A DNA stretch of 64,000 bases from Chloroflexota bacterium (GTDB taxonomy: Bacteria; Chloroflexota; Dehalococcoidia; JACPQD01). Shown here piece after piece: positions 40,897-49,291 of the stretch. The notes beneath the pieces were generated by a model. That model made no database searches. It was not told where the DNA came from and saw only the letters and a list, made by a program, of their open reading frames with translations. A program made the position numbers and the translations under genes. The first letter of the stretch is position 1. Every line of letters starts with the position of its first letter. The stretch lies in NCBI GenBank assembly GCA_016190665.1, contig JACPQD010000029.1, positions 62,001 to 126,000 on the forward strand, given 5' to 3'.

Positions 40897-41670
40897 TTAC
40901 CGCCCCTTAAACTCTGGCTTCCTTCTTTCGGCGAAGGCGCGTGGCCCCTCCTCGGCGTCCTCGGTGAAACGCAATCCATCGAAGAGCACCTGCTCCAGGC
41001 GCAGCCCCGCCTCTAGCGACATCTCCAGCCCGCGGATCATGGCCTCTTTGGCCGCCCTGACTCCCAGGGGGCCTAGCTGACAGATCTCTTCCGCCCATTT
41101 CTTCGCTGTGGACAGCAACTCCGCGGCAGGCACCACCGCGTTCACCAGTCCCAGCCGGTAGGCTTCCGGCGCATCGATGGTGCGCCCCATGAGGATTATC
41201 TCCATGGCCTTCCCCAGGGGGATGGCTCGGGACAGGCGCTGAGTGCCCCCCCAGCCCGGGATTATGCTCCACTTCACCTCCGGCTGGCCGAAGGAGGCTT
41301 TCTCAGCGGCGATTCGGATGTCGCAGGCCAGCGCCACCTCCATGCCGCCCCCGAGGGCCATGCCGTTGACCGCAGCGATCAGGGGCTTCCATACTTGCAG
41401 GCCGCGCATGACGGTCGCCGGTGGACGCCACGGGTCGCCACCACCCTTGCGCGTCATCATAGGTATGGTGGTCTTGAGGTCCGCCCCGGCCGAGAAGGCC
41501 TTCTCGCCTGCCGCCGTTATGATGCCCACCCAGGCTTCCTCATCGTCCCGGAAGTCGATAAGAGCGTCAGAAAATTCCTTGAGGGTGTCGGGGTCGAAGG
41601 AGTTCAGGGCCTCAGGACGATTGATGGTGATGATTGTGATCCTGCCGTCTTTCTCATAGAGAACAGCCAT
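40897..41670 (-). CDS. Enoyl-CoA hydratase/isomerase (crotonase family)
   Basis: 257 residues. Oxyanion-hole residues lie in AFSAGADLKTT and MALGGGMEVALACD; both catalytic Glu positions are kept (GGGME and FGQPEVKWSIIPGWGGTQRL). Hydrates 2-enoyl-CoA. ATG with CGGAGG upstream. Probably acts before the 3-hydroxyacyl-CoA dehydrogenase encoded nearby. Confidence 0.93.
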   Translation of the reverse strand: MAVLYEKDGRITIITINRPEALNSFDPDTLKEFSDALIDFRDDEEAWVGIITAAGEKAFSAGADLKTTIPMMTRKGGGDPWRPPATVMRGLQVWKPLIAAVNGMALGGGMEVALACDIRIAAEKASFGQPEVKWSIIPGWGGTQRLSRAIPLGKAMEIILMGRTIDAPEAYRLGLVNAVVPAAELLSTAKKWAEEICQLGPLGVRAAKEAMIRGLEMSLEAGLRLEQVLFDGLRFTEDAEEGPRAFAERRKPEFKGR

Positions 41671-41975
41671 TAGCGAACCTCCGGTTCAGTATTCAGCTTT
41701 CAGCATTCAGCATCCGCTTTCAGTATTCGTCGTTCACCGTTGCGCGGGTCTGCCGCCATCCGTTTATCCGTTTAGAATCCGTTGACGCCGCGGTCTTTTC
41801 TGCAGGCTTGCGTCGGATTCCTCGCGGGAGGAGGTCCAACATGTCACAGGCCGAGTCTGACCGCCCGCTCGGAAAGACATATGAGGGGAGCAATCAGCGA
41901 TCAGCCTCCGGCCCCGACCCGTGACTCGCGACTCGTGACCCGCGACCCCGTGTCCCATTCATAATTCCGCACTCA
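41671..41975. repeat. Repeat-filled spacer before the crotonase gene
   Basis: Contains TTCAGCTTTCAGCATTCAGC units, the hairpin unit GCGTCGGATTCCTCGCGGGA with CGCCCGCTCGGAAAGACA (family also at 5805 and 57110), GACTCGCGACTCGTGACCCG tandem units and CACTCATCACTCATC. No gene. Confidence 0.7.
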
Positions 41976-43784
41976 TCACTCATCATTTAGAGGGAGCCCC
42001 AGCTCCCGCAGCTTCTCCAAGCTCGGCCTGCCGTCGGCGGACCAGCCTCTGGCCTCGTAATACTCCCGCAACTGGAGTTCGATGTCCGGCGCCTTGCCGG
42101 CGTGCCCGCCCTCGCTTGTGGGCCTGAGGAGGCGCGAGGGAAGCCGGTCATCGGCGCCAGTGGCGCCGCACCGGAGGTTGAAGAGCCGCTGGAGATTGAC
42201 AATTCGCTCTCCTGCCCGCTGTACTTCCTCCTCAGAGAAACCTTCGCCGGTGACCGCGGTGAGCAACTCAGCCATCTTCGCGGTCGACATCTCTCGGCCG
42301 CCGAACATGCACAGAATCAATGAGTTTATGACCGCTGCGGTATCCTGCGACTCCCTGGCGATGAGCGCCTTGCCCGCGTCCTCGAAGCGACTTCCCTGGT
42401 GGGCGGCCTCGTAGGCAACAACGTTGCCGCGCATGTGGTCGGCGCCGCGCGGGCCGGTGGCGTAGTTGGCGGCGATGCTGAAGAAGGCGCGCGGATCGTG
42501 CATGGGGACTTCCAGCCCTTTGACATGGATAGCGAAGTCGGCGCTGCCTTTTCCCAGATGCTCGGCGGCCCTCTTCACGCCCAGCCCGAGAACCTCGCCG
42601 AGGCCGCGCTTTTCTCCTATCTGCCGGACAAGGCCCAGGATAGCCTCGGAGCTGCCCCACGTGACCTCGAAGCCAGCGTTCCCCCTGGTGATAATGCCCC
42701 GTTCGTAGGCCTCCATGGCGAAGGCGACCGCCGCTCCGGTAGAAATAGTATCGAGTCCGTAGCGGTTGCAGAGGTCGTTCGCGGCGCAGACAGTATCCAG
42801 ATCGTCGTTGAGGAGCATGGCGCCGAAGGCCGCCAGCGTTTGATACTCGGGGCCCGGTCCTTCCAGCTTCAGCCCCGGCTTGTCGACTTTCACCCACCGG
42901 GAGCAGCGGACAGGGCAGTTGACGCAGGCGCTGCCGCTCTCAGTCAGGGTCTCCGCCATCTTCTTCCCGCCCAGGTTGAGGCAGCCTTCCTTCCACAGCC
43001 CCTTGCGCCAGTTCTGCACCGGGACAAGTCCCGTCACCCAGCCGGTATCCATATTGGCGGCGGTACCCCACTTCGACAAGCCAGCGAAGCGCCATCCTGT
43101 GAGCTCGCAGGTGATCTCCTTGATCCTCGTCTCCAACTTCTCGGGATCGGCGACGGGGACCTGCCCGCTGCCGCGCACCGCGATGGCTTTGAGGTTCTTG
43201 GCGCCCATCACGGCGCCGACGCCGCCGCGGCCCGCCGCCCGTCCCTCGTCGTTGATCACTGAGGTGATGAGCACCTGCCTCTCCCCGGCCGGCCCGATGC
43301 AAGCTACGCGTGCTTTATCGTCGGAAAGCTCCTGTCTGACACGTCTGACACAGCCGACGGTATCCAGCCCCCACAGCCCGGCGGCATCGCGCAACTCAGC
43401 CCCGGAGTCATCAATGGAAAGAAAGACAGGATGAGGAGACTTGCCCTGAACAATCACACCGTCGTAGCCGGCGCGCTTGAGGTCCTCGCCCCAAACGCCC
43501 GAGGAGCTAGCATCCACCCAGAGGCCGGTCAGCGGCGACCTGGTGCACACCTGGTAGCGTGCGGTGGTGGGATAGGGGGTGCCGGTCAGCGGCCCGGTCA
43601 TGAAGACCAGTCGGTTCTCCGGGCTCAGGGGGGCGACGCGGGCTGCCACTTCCCGATAGATGGTCCACGTCGCATACCCGGAGCCGCCAATGTAAGCTCT
43701 CGCGGCCTCGACGTCGAGAGGCTCCTCGGCAACCTTGCCCCCGGTGAGGTCGACCCGGAGCAGTCTGCCCGTGTAGCCGAACAT
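41976..43784 (-). CDS. Aldehyde ferredoxin oxidoreductase family protein
   Basis: 602 residues, tungsten/molybdopterin and [4Fe-4S] enzyme oxidising aldehydes to acids with ferredoxin. It opens YTGRLLRVDLTGGKVAEEPL, with GRGGVGAVMGAKNLKAIAVR, GPGPEYQTLAAFGAMLLND, cluster cysteines in SACVNCPVRCSRW, DTISTGAAVAFAMEAYERG, and a late Cys in LILCMFGG. ATG 43784 overlaps the upstream stop (TGATG). The last residues LNDE and stop fall in a CATCACTCAT repeat. Probably cytoplasmic and anaerobic. Confidence 0.92.
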   Translation of the reverse strand: MFGYTGRLLRVDLTGGKVAEEPLDVEAARAYIGGSGYATWTIYREVAARVAPLSPENRLVFMTGPLTGTPYPTTARYQVCTRSPLTGLWVDASSSGVWGEDLKRAGYDGVIVQGKSPHPVFLSIDDSGAELRDAAGLWGLDTVGCVRRVRQELSDDKARVACIGPAGERQVLITSVINDEGRAAGRGGVGAVMGAKNLKAIAVRGSGQVPVADPEKLETRIKEITCELTGWRFAGLSKWGTAANMDTGWVTGLVPVQNWRKGLWKEGCLNLGGKKMAETLTESGSACVNCPVRCSRWVKVDKPGLKLEGPGPEYQTLAAFGAMLLNDDLDTVCAANDLCNRYGLDTISTGAAVAFAMEAYERGIITRGNAGFEVTWGSSEAILGLVRQIGEKRGLGEVLGLGVKRAAEHLGKGSADFAIHVKGLEVPMHDPRAFFSIAANYATGPRGADHMRGNVVAYEAAHQGSRFEDAGKALIARESQDTAAVINSLILCMFGGREMSTAKMAELLTAVTGEGFSEEEVQRAGERIVNLQRLFNLRCGATGADDRLPSRLLRPTSEGGHAGKAPDIELQLREYYEARGWSADGRPSLEKLRELGLPLNDE

Positions 43785-44824
43785 CAATAGCCTCTAGCGC
43801 GGTCGACAACATTGATCAACGGCTGTCCTGCCAGATAGCGCCTCAGGTTCTCGAGGAATACCTCCAGAGCACGGGTATTGTACTCTGGCATGACCCCAGC
43901 TTCGTGAGGGGTGATTATCACATTCGGCAGCGTCCAGAGTTCGCTCTCCGGAGGGAGGGGCTCGTTATCGAAGACGTCCAGGCCGGCGCCGGCGATCCAG
44001 TTCTCTTTCAGCGCCTCTATCAGGGCCGCCTCGTCGATGACCTGGCCGCGAGCGATGTTCATGATATAGGCGGTGGGCTTCATGGCCTTGAGTTCCCTTT
44101 CGCCGATCAGCTTCCGCGTCTCATCGGTCAGCGCCACGGAGACCAGCACGAAGTCGCACTCTCCCAACATCTCGAGGAGGCCGGTCGGCGGGTAAAGCTT
44201 GTCCGCCACCGGCGATGTCTCACGCCCCGTCGCCGACCGCCGCACCGCGACCACACTCATGCCGAAGGCCCGGGCAAGGCAGGCGACGCTCTCACCTATC
44301 CTGCCGAGGCCCACCACACCCAGGGTCTTTCCGCAAAGCTCCTCCGGCACATAGCGCTTCCAGTACCTCTGCTGCTGTTGCGCCAGAGCGAGACGGAACC
44401 GTCGGGCGAAGAGCAACATGATGCCGAGGACATGCTCCCTCATGGGGACGACATGGATGCCACTGGCGTTGGTGATGGTGACGTGGCTACGCCATAACGA
44501 GCTGCCCAGGATGGTGTCGATGCCCGCGCTGGAGGTCTGCACCCATTTCAGCCGGGGCGCCCGTTCCGTCAGGTCCTTCGGGAACCGCAGCCCGTAGATA
44601 ACCTCGGTCTCCCGGAGAAGGGAGTCCAGGTCGACAGGTGTGACAGGCTCAGCACGCTCGACGGTCGTGTCGAAAGGGCGTTGCGGGGTCCTGGTCTCAG
44701 CGGCGATCTGCGCTGCCCCGTAGAGAACGCGAATACGCGGGTCAACGGAGGCGATCTGCTGCCGGTACTTTTCCTCGAGCCACCAGGCAACGAGAACGTT
44801 CAGCGTGCCGTCGGGGGATAAAAT
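43784..44824 (-). CDS. D-2-hydroxyacid dehydrogenase (NAD), probable AUU start
   Basis: About 346 residues: GKTLGVVGLGRIGESVACLA (nucleotide fold), NIARGQVIDEAALIEALKE with the catalytic Arg, AGLDVFDNEPLP with Glu, and ITPHEAG with His. No ATG, GTG or TTG is suitably placed. AGGAGG (44837-44832) lies 7 bp before ATT at 44824, and a promoter -10 box lies just upstream, so AUU is the likely start. The TTG at 44884 would be upstream of the transcript. Coupled to AOR, whose substrate may be related. Confidence 0.88.
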   Translation of the reverse strand: MLSPDGTLNVLVAWWLEEKYRQQIASVDPRIRVLYGAAQIAAETRTPQRPFDTTVERAEPVTPVDLDSLLRETEVIYGLRFPKDLTERAPRLKWVQTSSAGIDTILGSSLWRSHVTITNASGIHVVPMREHVLGIMLLFARRFRLALAQQQQRYWKRYVPEELCGKTLGVVGLGRIGESVACLARAFGMSVVAVRRSATGRETSPVADKLYPPTGLLEMLGECDFVLVSVALTDETRKLIGERELKAMKPTAYIMNIARGQVIDEAALIEALKENWIAGAGLDVFDNEPLPPESELWTLPNVIITPHEAGVMPEYNTRALEVFLENLRRYLAGQPLINVVDRARGY

Positions 44825-44854
44825 TAGGCCACCTCCTGAGGTTGTCCATCTGGG

Positions 44855-44884
44855 ATTATAGCAGGGAATCTGCCGCCTCTTCAA
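44855..44884 (-). promoter_or_regulatory. Promoter of the dehydrogenase-AOR operon
   Basis: Minus strand TTGAAG, 18-bp spacer, TATAAT (perfect -10). Confidence 0.72.
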
Positions 44885-44892
44885 GCAGAAAA

Positions 44893-45070
44893 GTCTCGGC
44901 CGGAAGCGGGAAGCGCGAAGCGGGAAGCAAAGAGCATGAATCCCCAGACCCCGCCCATAGAACCACGGATCGACACGGATGGGCGCGATTATGGTTGAAC
45001 CACGAAATACAAGAAATATTCGAAACCCGGAATTCTGTTCGTGTCTTTCGTGTATTTCGTGGTTCCTTTC
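44893..45070. repeat. Composite dispersed repeat
   Basis: GGAAGCGGGAAGCGCGAAGC, AGAACCACGGATCGACACGG, GAACCACGAAATACAAGAAA and TGTCTTTCGTGTATTTCGTG; same composite as at 37274 and 45936. No gene in the divergent spacer. Confidence 0.8.
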
Positions 45071-45162
45071 CCGGGGGAGGGGAGGGTTCGAGGGCGTTGA
45101 ACTTGGCGCCCTTTTGGCCTATAATGCGAACAGTTGAAGGGATTACATGAGGGAGTATGCCC

Positions 45163-45930
45163 ATGAGCAAGTTGATCGAGCTATTGAAGCGCGTAACCGA
45201 CGGCGACGTACGTCACCTGGGCTTCGGTCCGGCGAATCAGCAGAAGAAGACGCCAGGCATGACCATAGTGGCGTCGGTGGCCGATGCCGCCAGCGCCGCG
45301 AAAGCGATAGAGGACGGCGCCCAGGCACTGCTCATTGGCTCCGGAAAGGAAGACCAACTGCGGGAGCTGGCCAAGTCCGCAGGAGAGAAGGCCCTCGGAG
45401 TCCGCGTCAAGGGTGGGGACGGCGAGCGTTTGAAGGGTCTCTCCGAGGCCGGATGCGACTTCATCGTGGTGGAGAGCATCGCCAGCCCCTGGAAACTGCT
45501 CAAGGACTCCGGCCTGGGCAAGGTCTTGCAGATCGACCCGTCGCTGTCCGAGACCTACCTCAGGGCCATCGGCACGGCGTCCGCGAACGCTTTTCTTGTC
45601 GCCGGATGGGACGACCCGGCGCTTACCATTCAGCGCCAGATCTTCTTCCGCCTCATCGGCATGACGCGGAAACCAGTCATGGCGCTGACGCCAGCCGGCT
45701 TCTCTCCCAAGGACATCGAGGGCCTGTGGGAAGCCGGCGTCACCGCGGTCGTGACCACCGAACTGGACAGGATCGCCGAGTTCCGCGACGCCGTGGCTGC
45801 GCTCCCCGCGCGGCGCAAACCCCGGGAGGAGAAGAGGTTGCCTCTGCTTCCACACCTGGCCATCAAGTCGGCAAAGCCCGACGAAGTTGAAGAGGAAGAA
45901 GAGGAGGAGGAGGAGGAAGAAGAGCAGTAG
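45163..45930 (+). CDS. TIM-barrel-like hypothetical protein with polyglutamate tail
   Basis: 255 residues. Repeating strand-helix units (MTIVASVADAASAAKAIEDG, AQALLIGSG, ALGVRVKGGDG, CDFIVVESIA, PVMALTPAGFS, VTAVVTTELD) suggest a half or full TIM barrel, but no catalytic motif is recognised. The protein ends in a run of about 15 Glu after DEVE. Start ATG 45163 (MSKLIELLKRV), with GGGAG upstream. Stands alone between repeat spacers. Function unknown. Confidence 0.7.
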   Translation: MSKLIELLKRVTDGDVRHLGFGPANQQKKTPGMTIVASVADAASAAKAIEDGAQALLIGSGKEDQLRELAKSAGEKALGVRVKGGDGERLKGLSEAGCDFIVVESIASPWKLLKDSGLGKVLQIDPSLSETYLRAIGTASANAFLVAGWDDPALTIQRQIFFRLIGMTRKPVMALTPAGFSPKDIEGLWEAGVTAVVTTELDRIAEFRDAVAALPARRKPREEKRLPLLPHLAIKSAKPDEVEEEEEEEEEEEEQ

Positions 45931-45935
45931 TGAAA

Positions 45936-46240
45936 AGGAGCGAGAAGCCCGAAGCGAGAAGCGGGAATCCACCCGACCCCGCCCTAAGAACCACGGATTA
46001 ACACTGATAAACACAGATCATGGCGGAGCAAGAGGTCCAAGACCCCGAACGGCTTATGCTCCTCGGTGGTCTTCGACTTCACGCTTCCCACAATTCCGTT
46101 CGTACAGTTAGTGTATTCCGTGGTTCAACCATGTGCGTGCCTCCCGACTCTGTCGCGATCCCGATGCGTCGGGACTTCCTGCTTCATGCTTCCCACAATC
46201 TTCTCCGTGTCCATCCGTGGTTCTAAGACGTCGTCAACCG
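45936..46240. repeat. Composite dispersed repeats in 315-bp spacer
   Basis: Purine-rich GAGAAGCCCGAAGCGAGAAG, AGAACCACGGATTAACACTG, ATTCCGTGGTTCAACCATG, CCCGATGCGTCGGGACTTCC and CGTGTCCATCCGTGGTTC. No gene; convergent transcription meets here. Confidence 0.75.
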
Positions 46241-46245
46241 AGCCG

Positions 46246-47577
46246 CTATTCCAGCCGCCGCAGCGCCGGAAAGCCGAGGGCGAAGGCGGCAGTGAGAAAG
46301 GCCATGGTCACCCCGCCGATGGCCAGCGCTACGGACACCCCCAGGCTCTGCGCGATAGCCCCGGCAGGAAGTACGCCCAGCGGCGTCAGTCCCCAACTCA
46401 TCATGAAGATGCTCATCACCCGCCCCCGAACCTCATGAGCAGCGTTGGTCTGTAGAAGCGTGTTGTTCAACGCCATGTAGCTGGTTCCCCCGGCCCCCGT
46501 GACCAACAGGATGGGAAGAGCAAGCCACATCGACTGGGCGAAGCTGAGGCCGATCAATGCGACCCCAAACAACAGCGCCGCTGCCACCAGAAGCATGCCC
46601 TTCCGCCGGTAGTTTCCCAGCGACGCCATGAGCAGCGAGCCCAGAAGCGCGCCCGCGCCCGTCGTCGCCATGAGCAGCCCCAACCCAAAGGCCTCTTCGT
46701 GAAGCACGTCCACCGCAAAAGCGGGCATTAACATCTGATAGGGCATGGCGAAAACGATAGGGACCAGCGCCATGGCCAGCAACACCCCCAGAACGTGGTT
46801 CCGGCGCGTGTAGCTCAGCCCCTCGAGCATAGACCTGCCCAGTGAGCCAGTCTTCCTGACGACGTTGACACTGGAAGTGCGAACCATGAAAAGAGTGACC
46901 AGCACGAAGAGATAGCAGACAACCGTCAGGAAATACACCGACGCCACGCCCATGAGACCGATCAGCACCCCACCCAGGGCCGGCGCCCCGATACGCATAA
47001 CGTTCATAGCGGCTGAATTCAGCGCTATGGCGTTCATGAGCAACTCATCCTCCACTAGCTCCGTGATTATCGCCTGCCTGGCCGGCATGTTGAAGGCGAA
47101 CACCACCCCCGAAGCGAGAGCGGATGCCATGAGATGCCAGAGCTGGATGTTGCCGGAAACCACCAGGAGGGCTACCACCAACGTGATGGCCCCGATACCA
47201 CTCTGCGCCATCATGAGCAGCCGGCGCTTATCCATCCGGTCGGCGACCGCGCCGCCCAGGAGCGAGAAAACCAGCACCGGCAGGCCCCAGCCAGCGGTGA
47301 CCAGGCCCAAAGCCATGGCCGATCCCGTCATATCGTAGACGAGCCAACCCTGAGCCAGCATCTGCATCTGCATGGCCGCGAAAAAGCCCATCATGCCGAG
47401 CCAGTACCATCGGAAGCTGCGGCTCCGCAGCGAGCTGAACATCTCAGCCTTGGCAAGACTACTCATCCAGCCAAGTTTAACGACGGGCGTAGGTGATGCG
47501 TCTGTCACAATAGTTCCCGGGCTGTCGTCAATGTTCTTCGGGGAAGGGCCCTTCGGACTTGGGGGAAAGCAAAACAT
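46246..47577 (-). CDS. MFS exporter (MFS_3/EntS-like)
   Basis: 443 residues with about 12 hydrophobic segments. Signature loops are GGAVADRMDKRRLLMMAQ between helices 2 and 3, FNMPARQAIITELVEDELLM and NTLLQTNAAHEVRGRVMSIF. The family contains siderophore and drug exporters. N-terminal 37 residues are not conserved in pattern; an ATG at 47466 is an alternative start. Lies 36 bp after alr on the same strand; substrate unknown. Confidence 0.9.
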   Translation of the reverse strand: MFCFPPSPKGPSPKNIDDSPGTIVTDASPTPVVKLGWMSSLAKAEMFSSLRSRSFRWYWLGMMGFFAAMQMQMLAQGWLVYDMTGSAMALGLVTAGWGLPVLVFSLLGGAVADRMDKRRLLMMAQSGIGAITLVVALLVVSGNIQLWHLMASALASGVVFAFNMPARQAIITELVEDELLMNAIALNSAAMNVMRIGAPALGGVLIGLMGVASVYFLTVVCYLFVLVTLFMVRTSSVNVVRKTGSLGRSMLEGLSYTRRNHVLGVLLAMALVPIVFAMPYQMLMPAFAVDVLHEEAFGLGLLMATTGAGALLGSLLMASLGNYRRKGMLLVAAALLFGVALIGLSFAQSMWLALPILLVTGAGGTSYMALNNTLLQTNAAHEVRGRVMSIFMMSWGLTPLGVLPAGAIAQSLGVSVALAIGGVTMAFLTAAFALGFPALRRLE

Positions 47578-47613
47578 CGATCCTGAAGGGCAGTCGCGGC
47601 ATCGGGGAGACCC

Positions 47614-48804
47614 TTAGCTGGCGCTGTACTCAACCTTCTCGACCAAAGTCTCCACAGCAACAACCTCGCCGCCCTTGAGGTAGACTCGGGGCACACGCGG
47701 TGATATGCCGCAAAATATCTCGTAGGAGATGGTGCCGGCCAGCCCAGCCACTTCCTCTGCGGTTATCTCCTCATCCTGTTGTCTGCCGATGAGGACCACT
47801 TCATCGTCGGCGCGAACGCGGGGAATATGACCGACATCCACCATGAACTGGTCCATACAAATCCGTCCGCGAATCGGGGCGCGCTGGCCGCGAACGAGGA
47901 CCGACCCCTTATTGGACAGGCAGCGGAGCATCCCGTCCGCGTATCCGCAGGGAACGAGCGCCACCCTGGTAGGCTTGTCAGCAACCCACGTTCTGCCGTA
48001 GCTCACTGATTCTCCAGGCGTCAGGTCGTGAAGCCGGGCCACGCGGCTCTTGAGGCTAAGAGCTGGCTTGAGCTTGATGCTGCGCTGGACCTGCCTCGAG
48101 GGATAGGCTCCGTACAGGCTGATGCCAGGTCGCACCATCTCCAGGCACATCTCCGGCATATCAAGGATCGTGGCGCTATTGGCCACGTGGCGGCATGGTA
48201 TCCAGGGCATGCCCTCAGCCGTATCGATAAAAGTGCGAAACTGCTCTCGGGTGAAAGTTTTGTCAGCCTCATCGGCGACGGCGAAATGAGTGTATACACC
48301 CTCTGCTTTCAAGCCCGGAAGCGTGCGGACAAATTGAGCGAAGAACGCAGTGTCCCGAGGGGCAAGGCCAAACCGGTTCATGCCAGTGTCCACCTTGATG
48401 TGCACTGGGACGACAAGCTTGCGCTGCGCCGCTAGCGCCGCCAGCGCCAGGGCAAGCTGCCTCGTGGTTAAGGTCGGAGTTAGGCCGTGGGTCACAACCT
48501 TGTCGGCCTCCCAAGGGGCCACGTAGCCCATGACCAGGATGGGAAGGCTGACGCCTGCCAGCCTCAACTCCGCTCCCTCGTCAGCGCAGGCCACGCCAAG
48601 GTATTCGGCGCCAGCTTCGGCCGCAGCGCGCGCAGCCATTACCGCGCCATGCCCATAAGCGTTGGCCTTGACCACTGCGAGGAGGCGGGAGTTCCCTCCC
48701 GTCCGCTTCTTCAGCTCCCGCGCGTTGCAGGCGATAGCATCCAGATCGATCTCCGCCCAAAGGGACCTCCCTTGCCACACTGCGCCGCTCCCTCTCTGCG
48801 TCAC
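47614..48804 (-). CDS. alr: Alanine racemase
   Basis: PLP enzyme making D-alanine for peptidoglycan. PLP lysine K46 in VVKANAYGHG, HIKVDTGMNRFG, RPGISLYGAYP, catalytic Tyr in ESVSYGRTW and GRICMDQFMVDVG. 396 aa, complete. Start ATGA overlaps the upstream gene stop. Presence of alr implies a D-Ala-containing wall or other D-Ala use, worth noting since cultured Dehalococcoidia lack a murein wall. Confidence 0.95.
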   Translation of the reverse strand: MTQRGSGAVWQGRSLWAEIDLDAIACNARELKKRTGGNSRLLAVVKANAYGHGAVMAARAAAEAGAEYLGVACADEGAELRLAGVSLPILVMGYVAPWEADKVVTHGLTPTLTTRQLALALAALAAQRKLVVPVHIKVDTGMNRFGLAPRDTAFFAQFVRTLPGLKAEGVYTHFAVADEADKTFTREQFRTFIDTAEGMPWIPCRHVANSATILDMPEMCLEMVRPGISLYGAYPSRQVQRSIKLKPALSLKSRVARLHDLTPGESVSYGRTWVADKPTRVALVPCGYADGMLRCLSNKGSVLVRGQRAPIRGRICMDQFMVDVGHIPRVRADDEVVLIGRQQDEEITAEEVAGLAGTISYEIFCGISPRVPRVYLKGGEVVAVETLVEKVEYSAS

Positions 48805-49283
48805 GGAACCAGCGCCCAGCCGGCGGGAAGCCGATAAGTGAAATACCTGTCAGTGGTCTTCGAGCCGTCGAAGAACTTCGCCCGCCCCTTTCGCTGAATT
48901 TCGATGTAGCTGTTCTGGAGTTGAATGACACGCTTGGCGCGCAAATTGAAAACTACCACCCCGGCCTTCACAGGCCGCAAACTCGCCTCGCGCGTGATGT
49001 CGTCCACAACCCGGAACACCGGCTGCCGTTCGGGAGGACATGTGGCAAGCGCCGCGTGAATAGGTTCATAGCGCCCGGGGCGGTTCCATTCGTCGAAGAC
49101 AGCCAGGCCATCCTGCACGTAGTCGCTGAGATTGCCGTAATAAAGCTCGGCGAAATCGAGAAGTTGCTGCAGAGTCTGGGGTCCTGTGGCGCAAGCAGCC
49201 ATCAGAGCGAAGCAGACGTCACAATGGGCCACGAAGCTGACCCCGCCACTACCGTCAATTACCGTATACCGCATGACGTTCAA
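48801..49283 (-). CDS. Hypothetical protein coupled to alr
   Basis: 160 residues, no recognised domain. Features are VSFVAHCDVCFALMAACATG, LLDFAELYYGNLSDYVQDGL, and a basic C-terminal region (KAGVVVFNLRAKRVIQLQNS, then SKTTDRYFTYRLPAGWALVP) with a beta pattern. Start TTG 49283 or ATG 49274. Overlaps alr by ATGA, so translation is linked. Function unknown. Confidence 0.7.
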   Translation of the reverse strand: MNVMRYTVIDGSGGVSFVAHCDVCFALMAACATGPQTLQQLLDFAELYYGNLSDYVQDGLAVFDEWNRPGRYEPIHAALATCPPERQPVFRVVDDITREASLRPVKAGVVVFNLRAKRVIQLQNSYIEIQRKGRAKFFDGSKTTDRYFTYRLPAGWALVP

Positions 49284-49291
49284 GGCTCACC

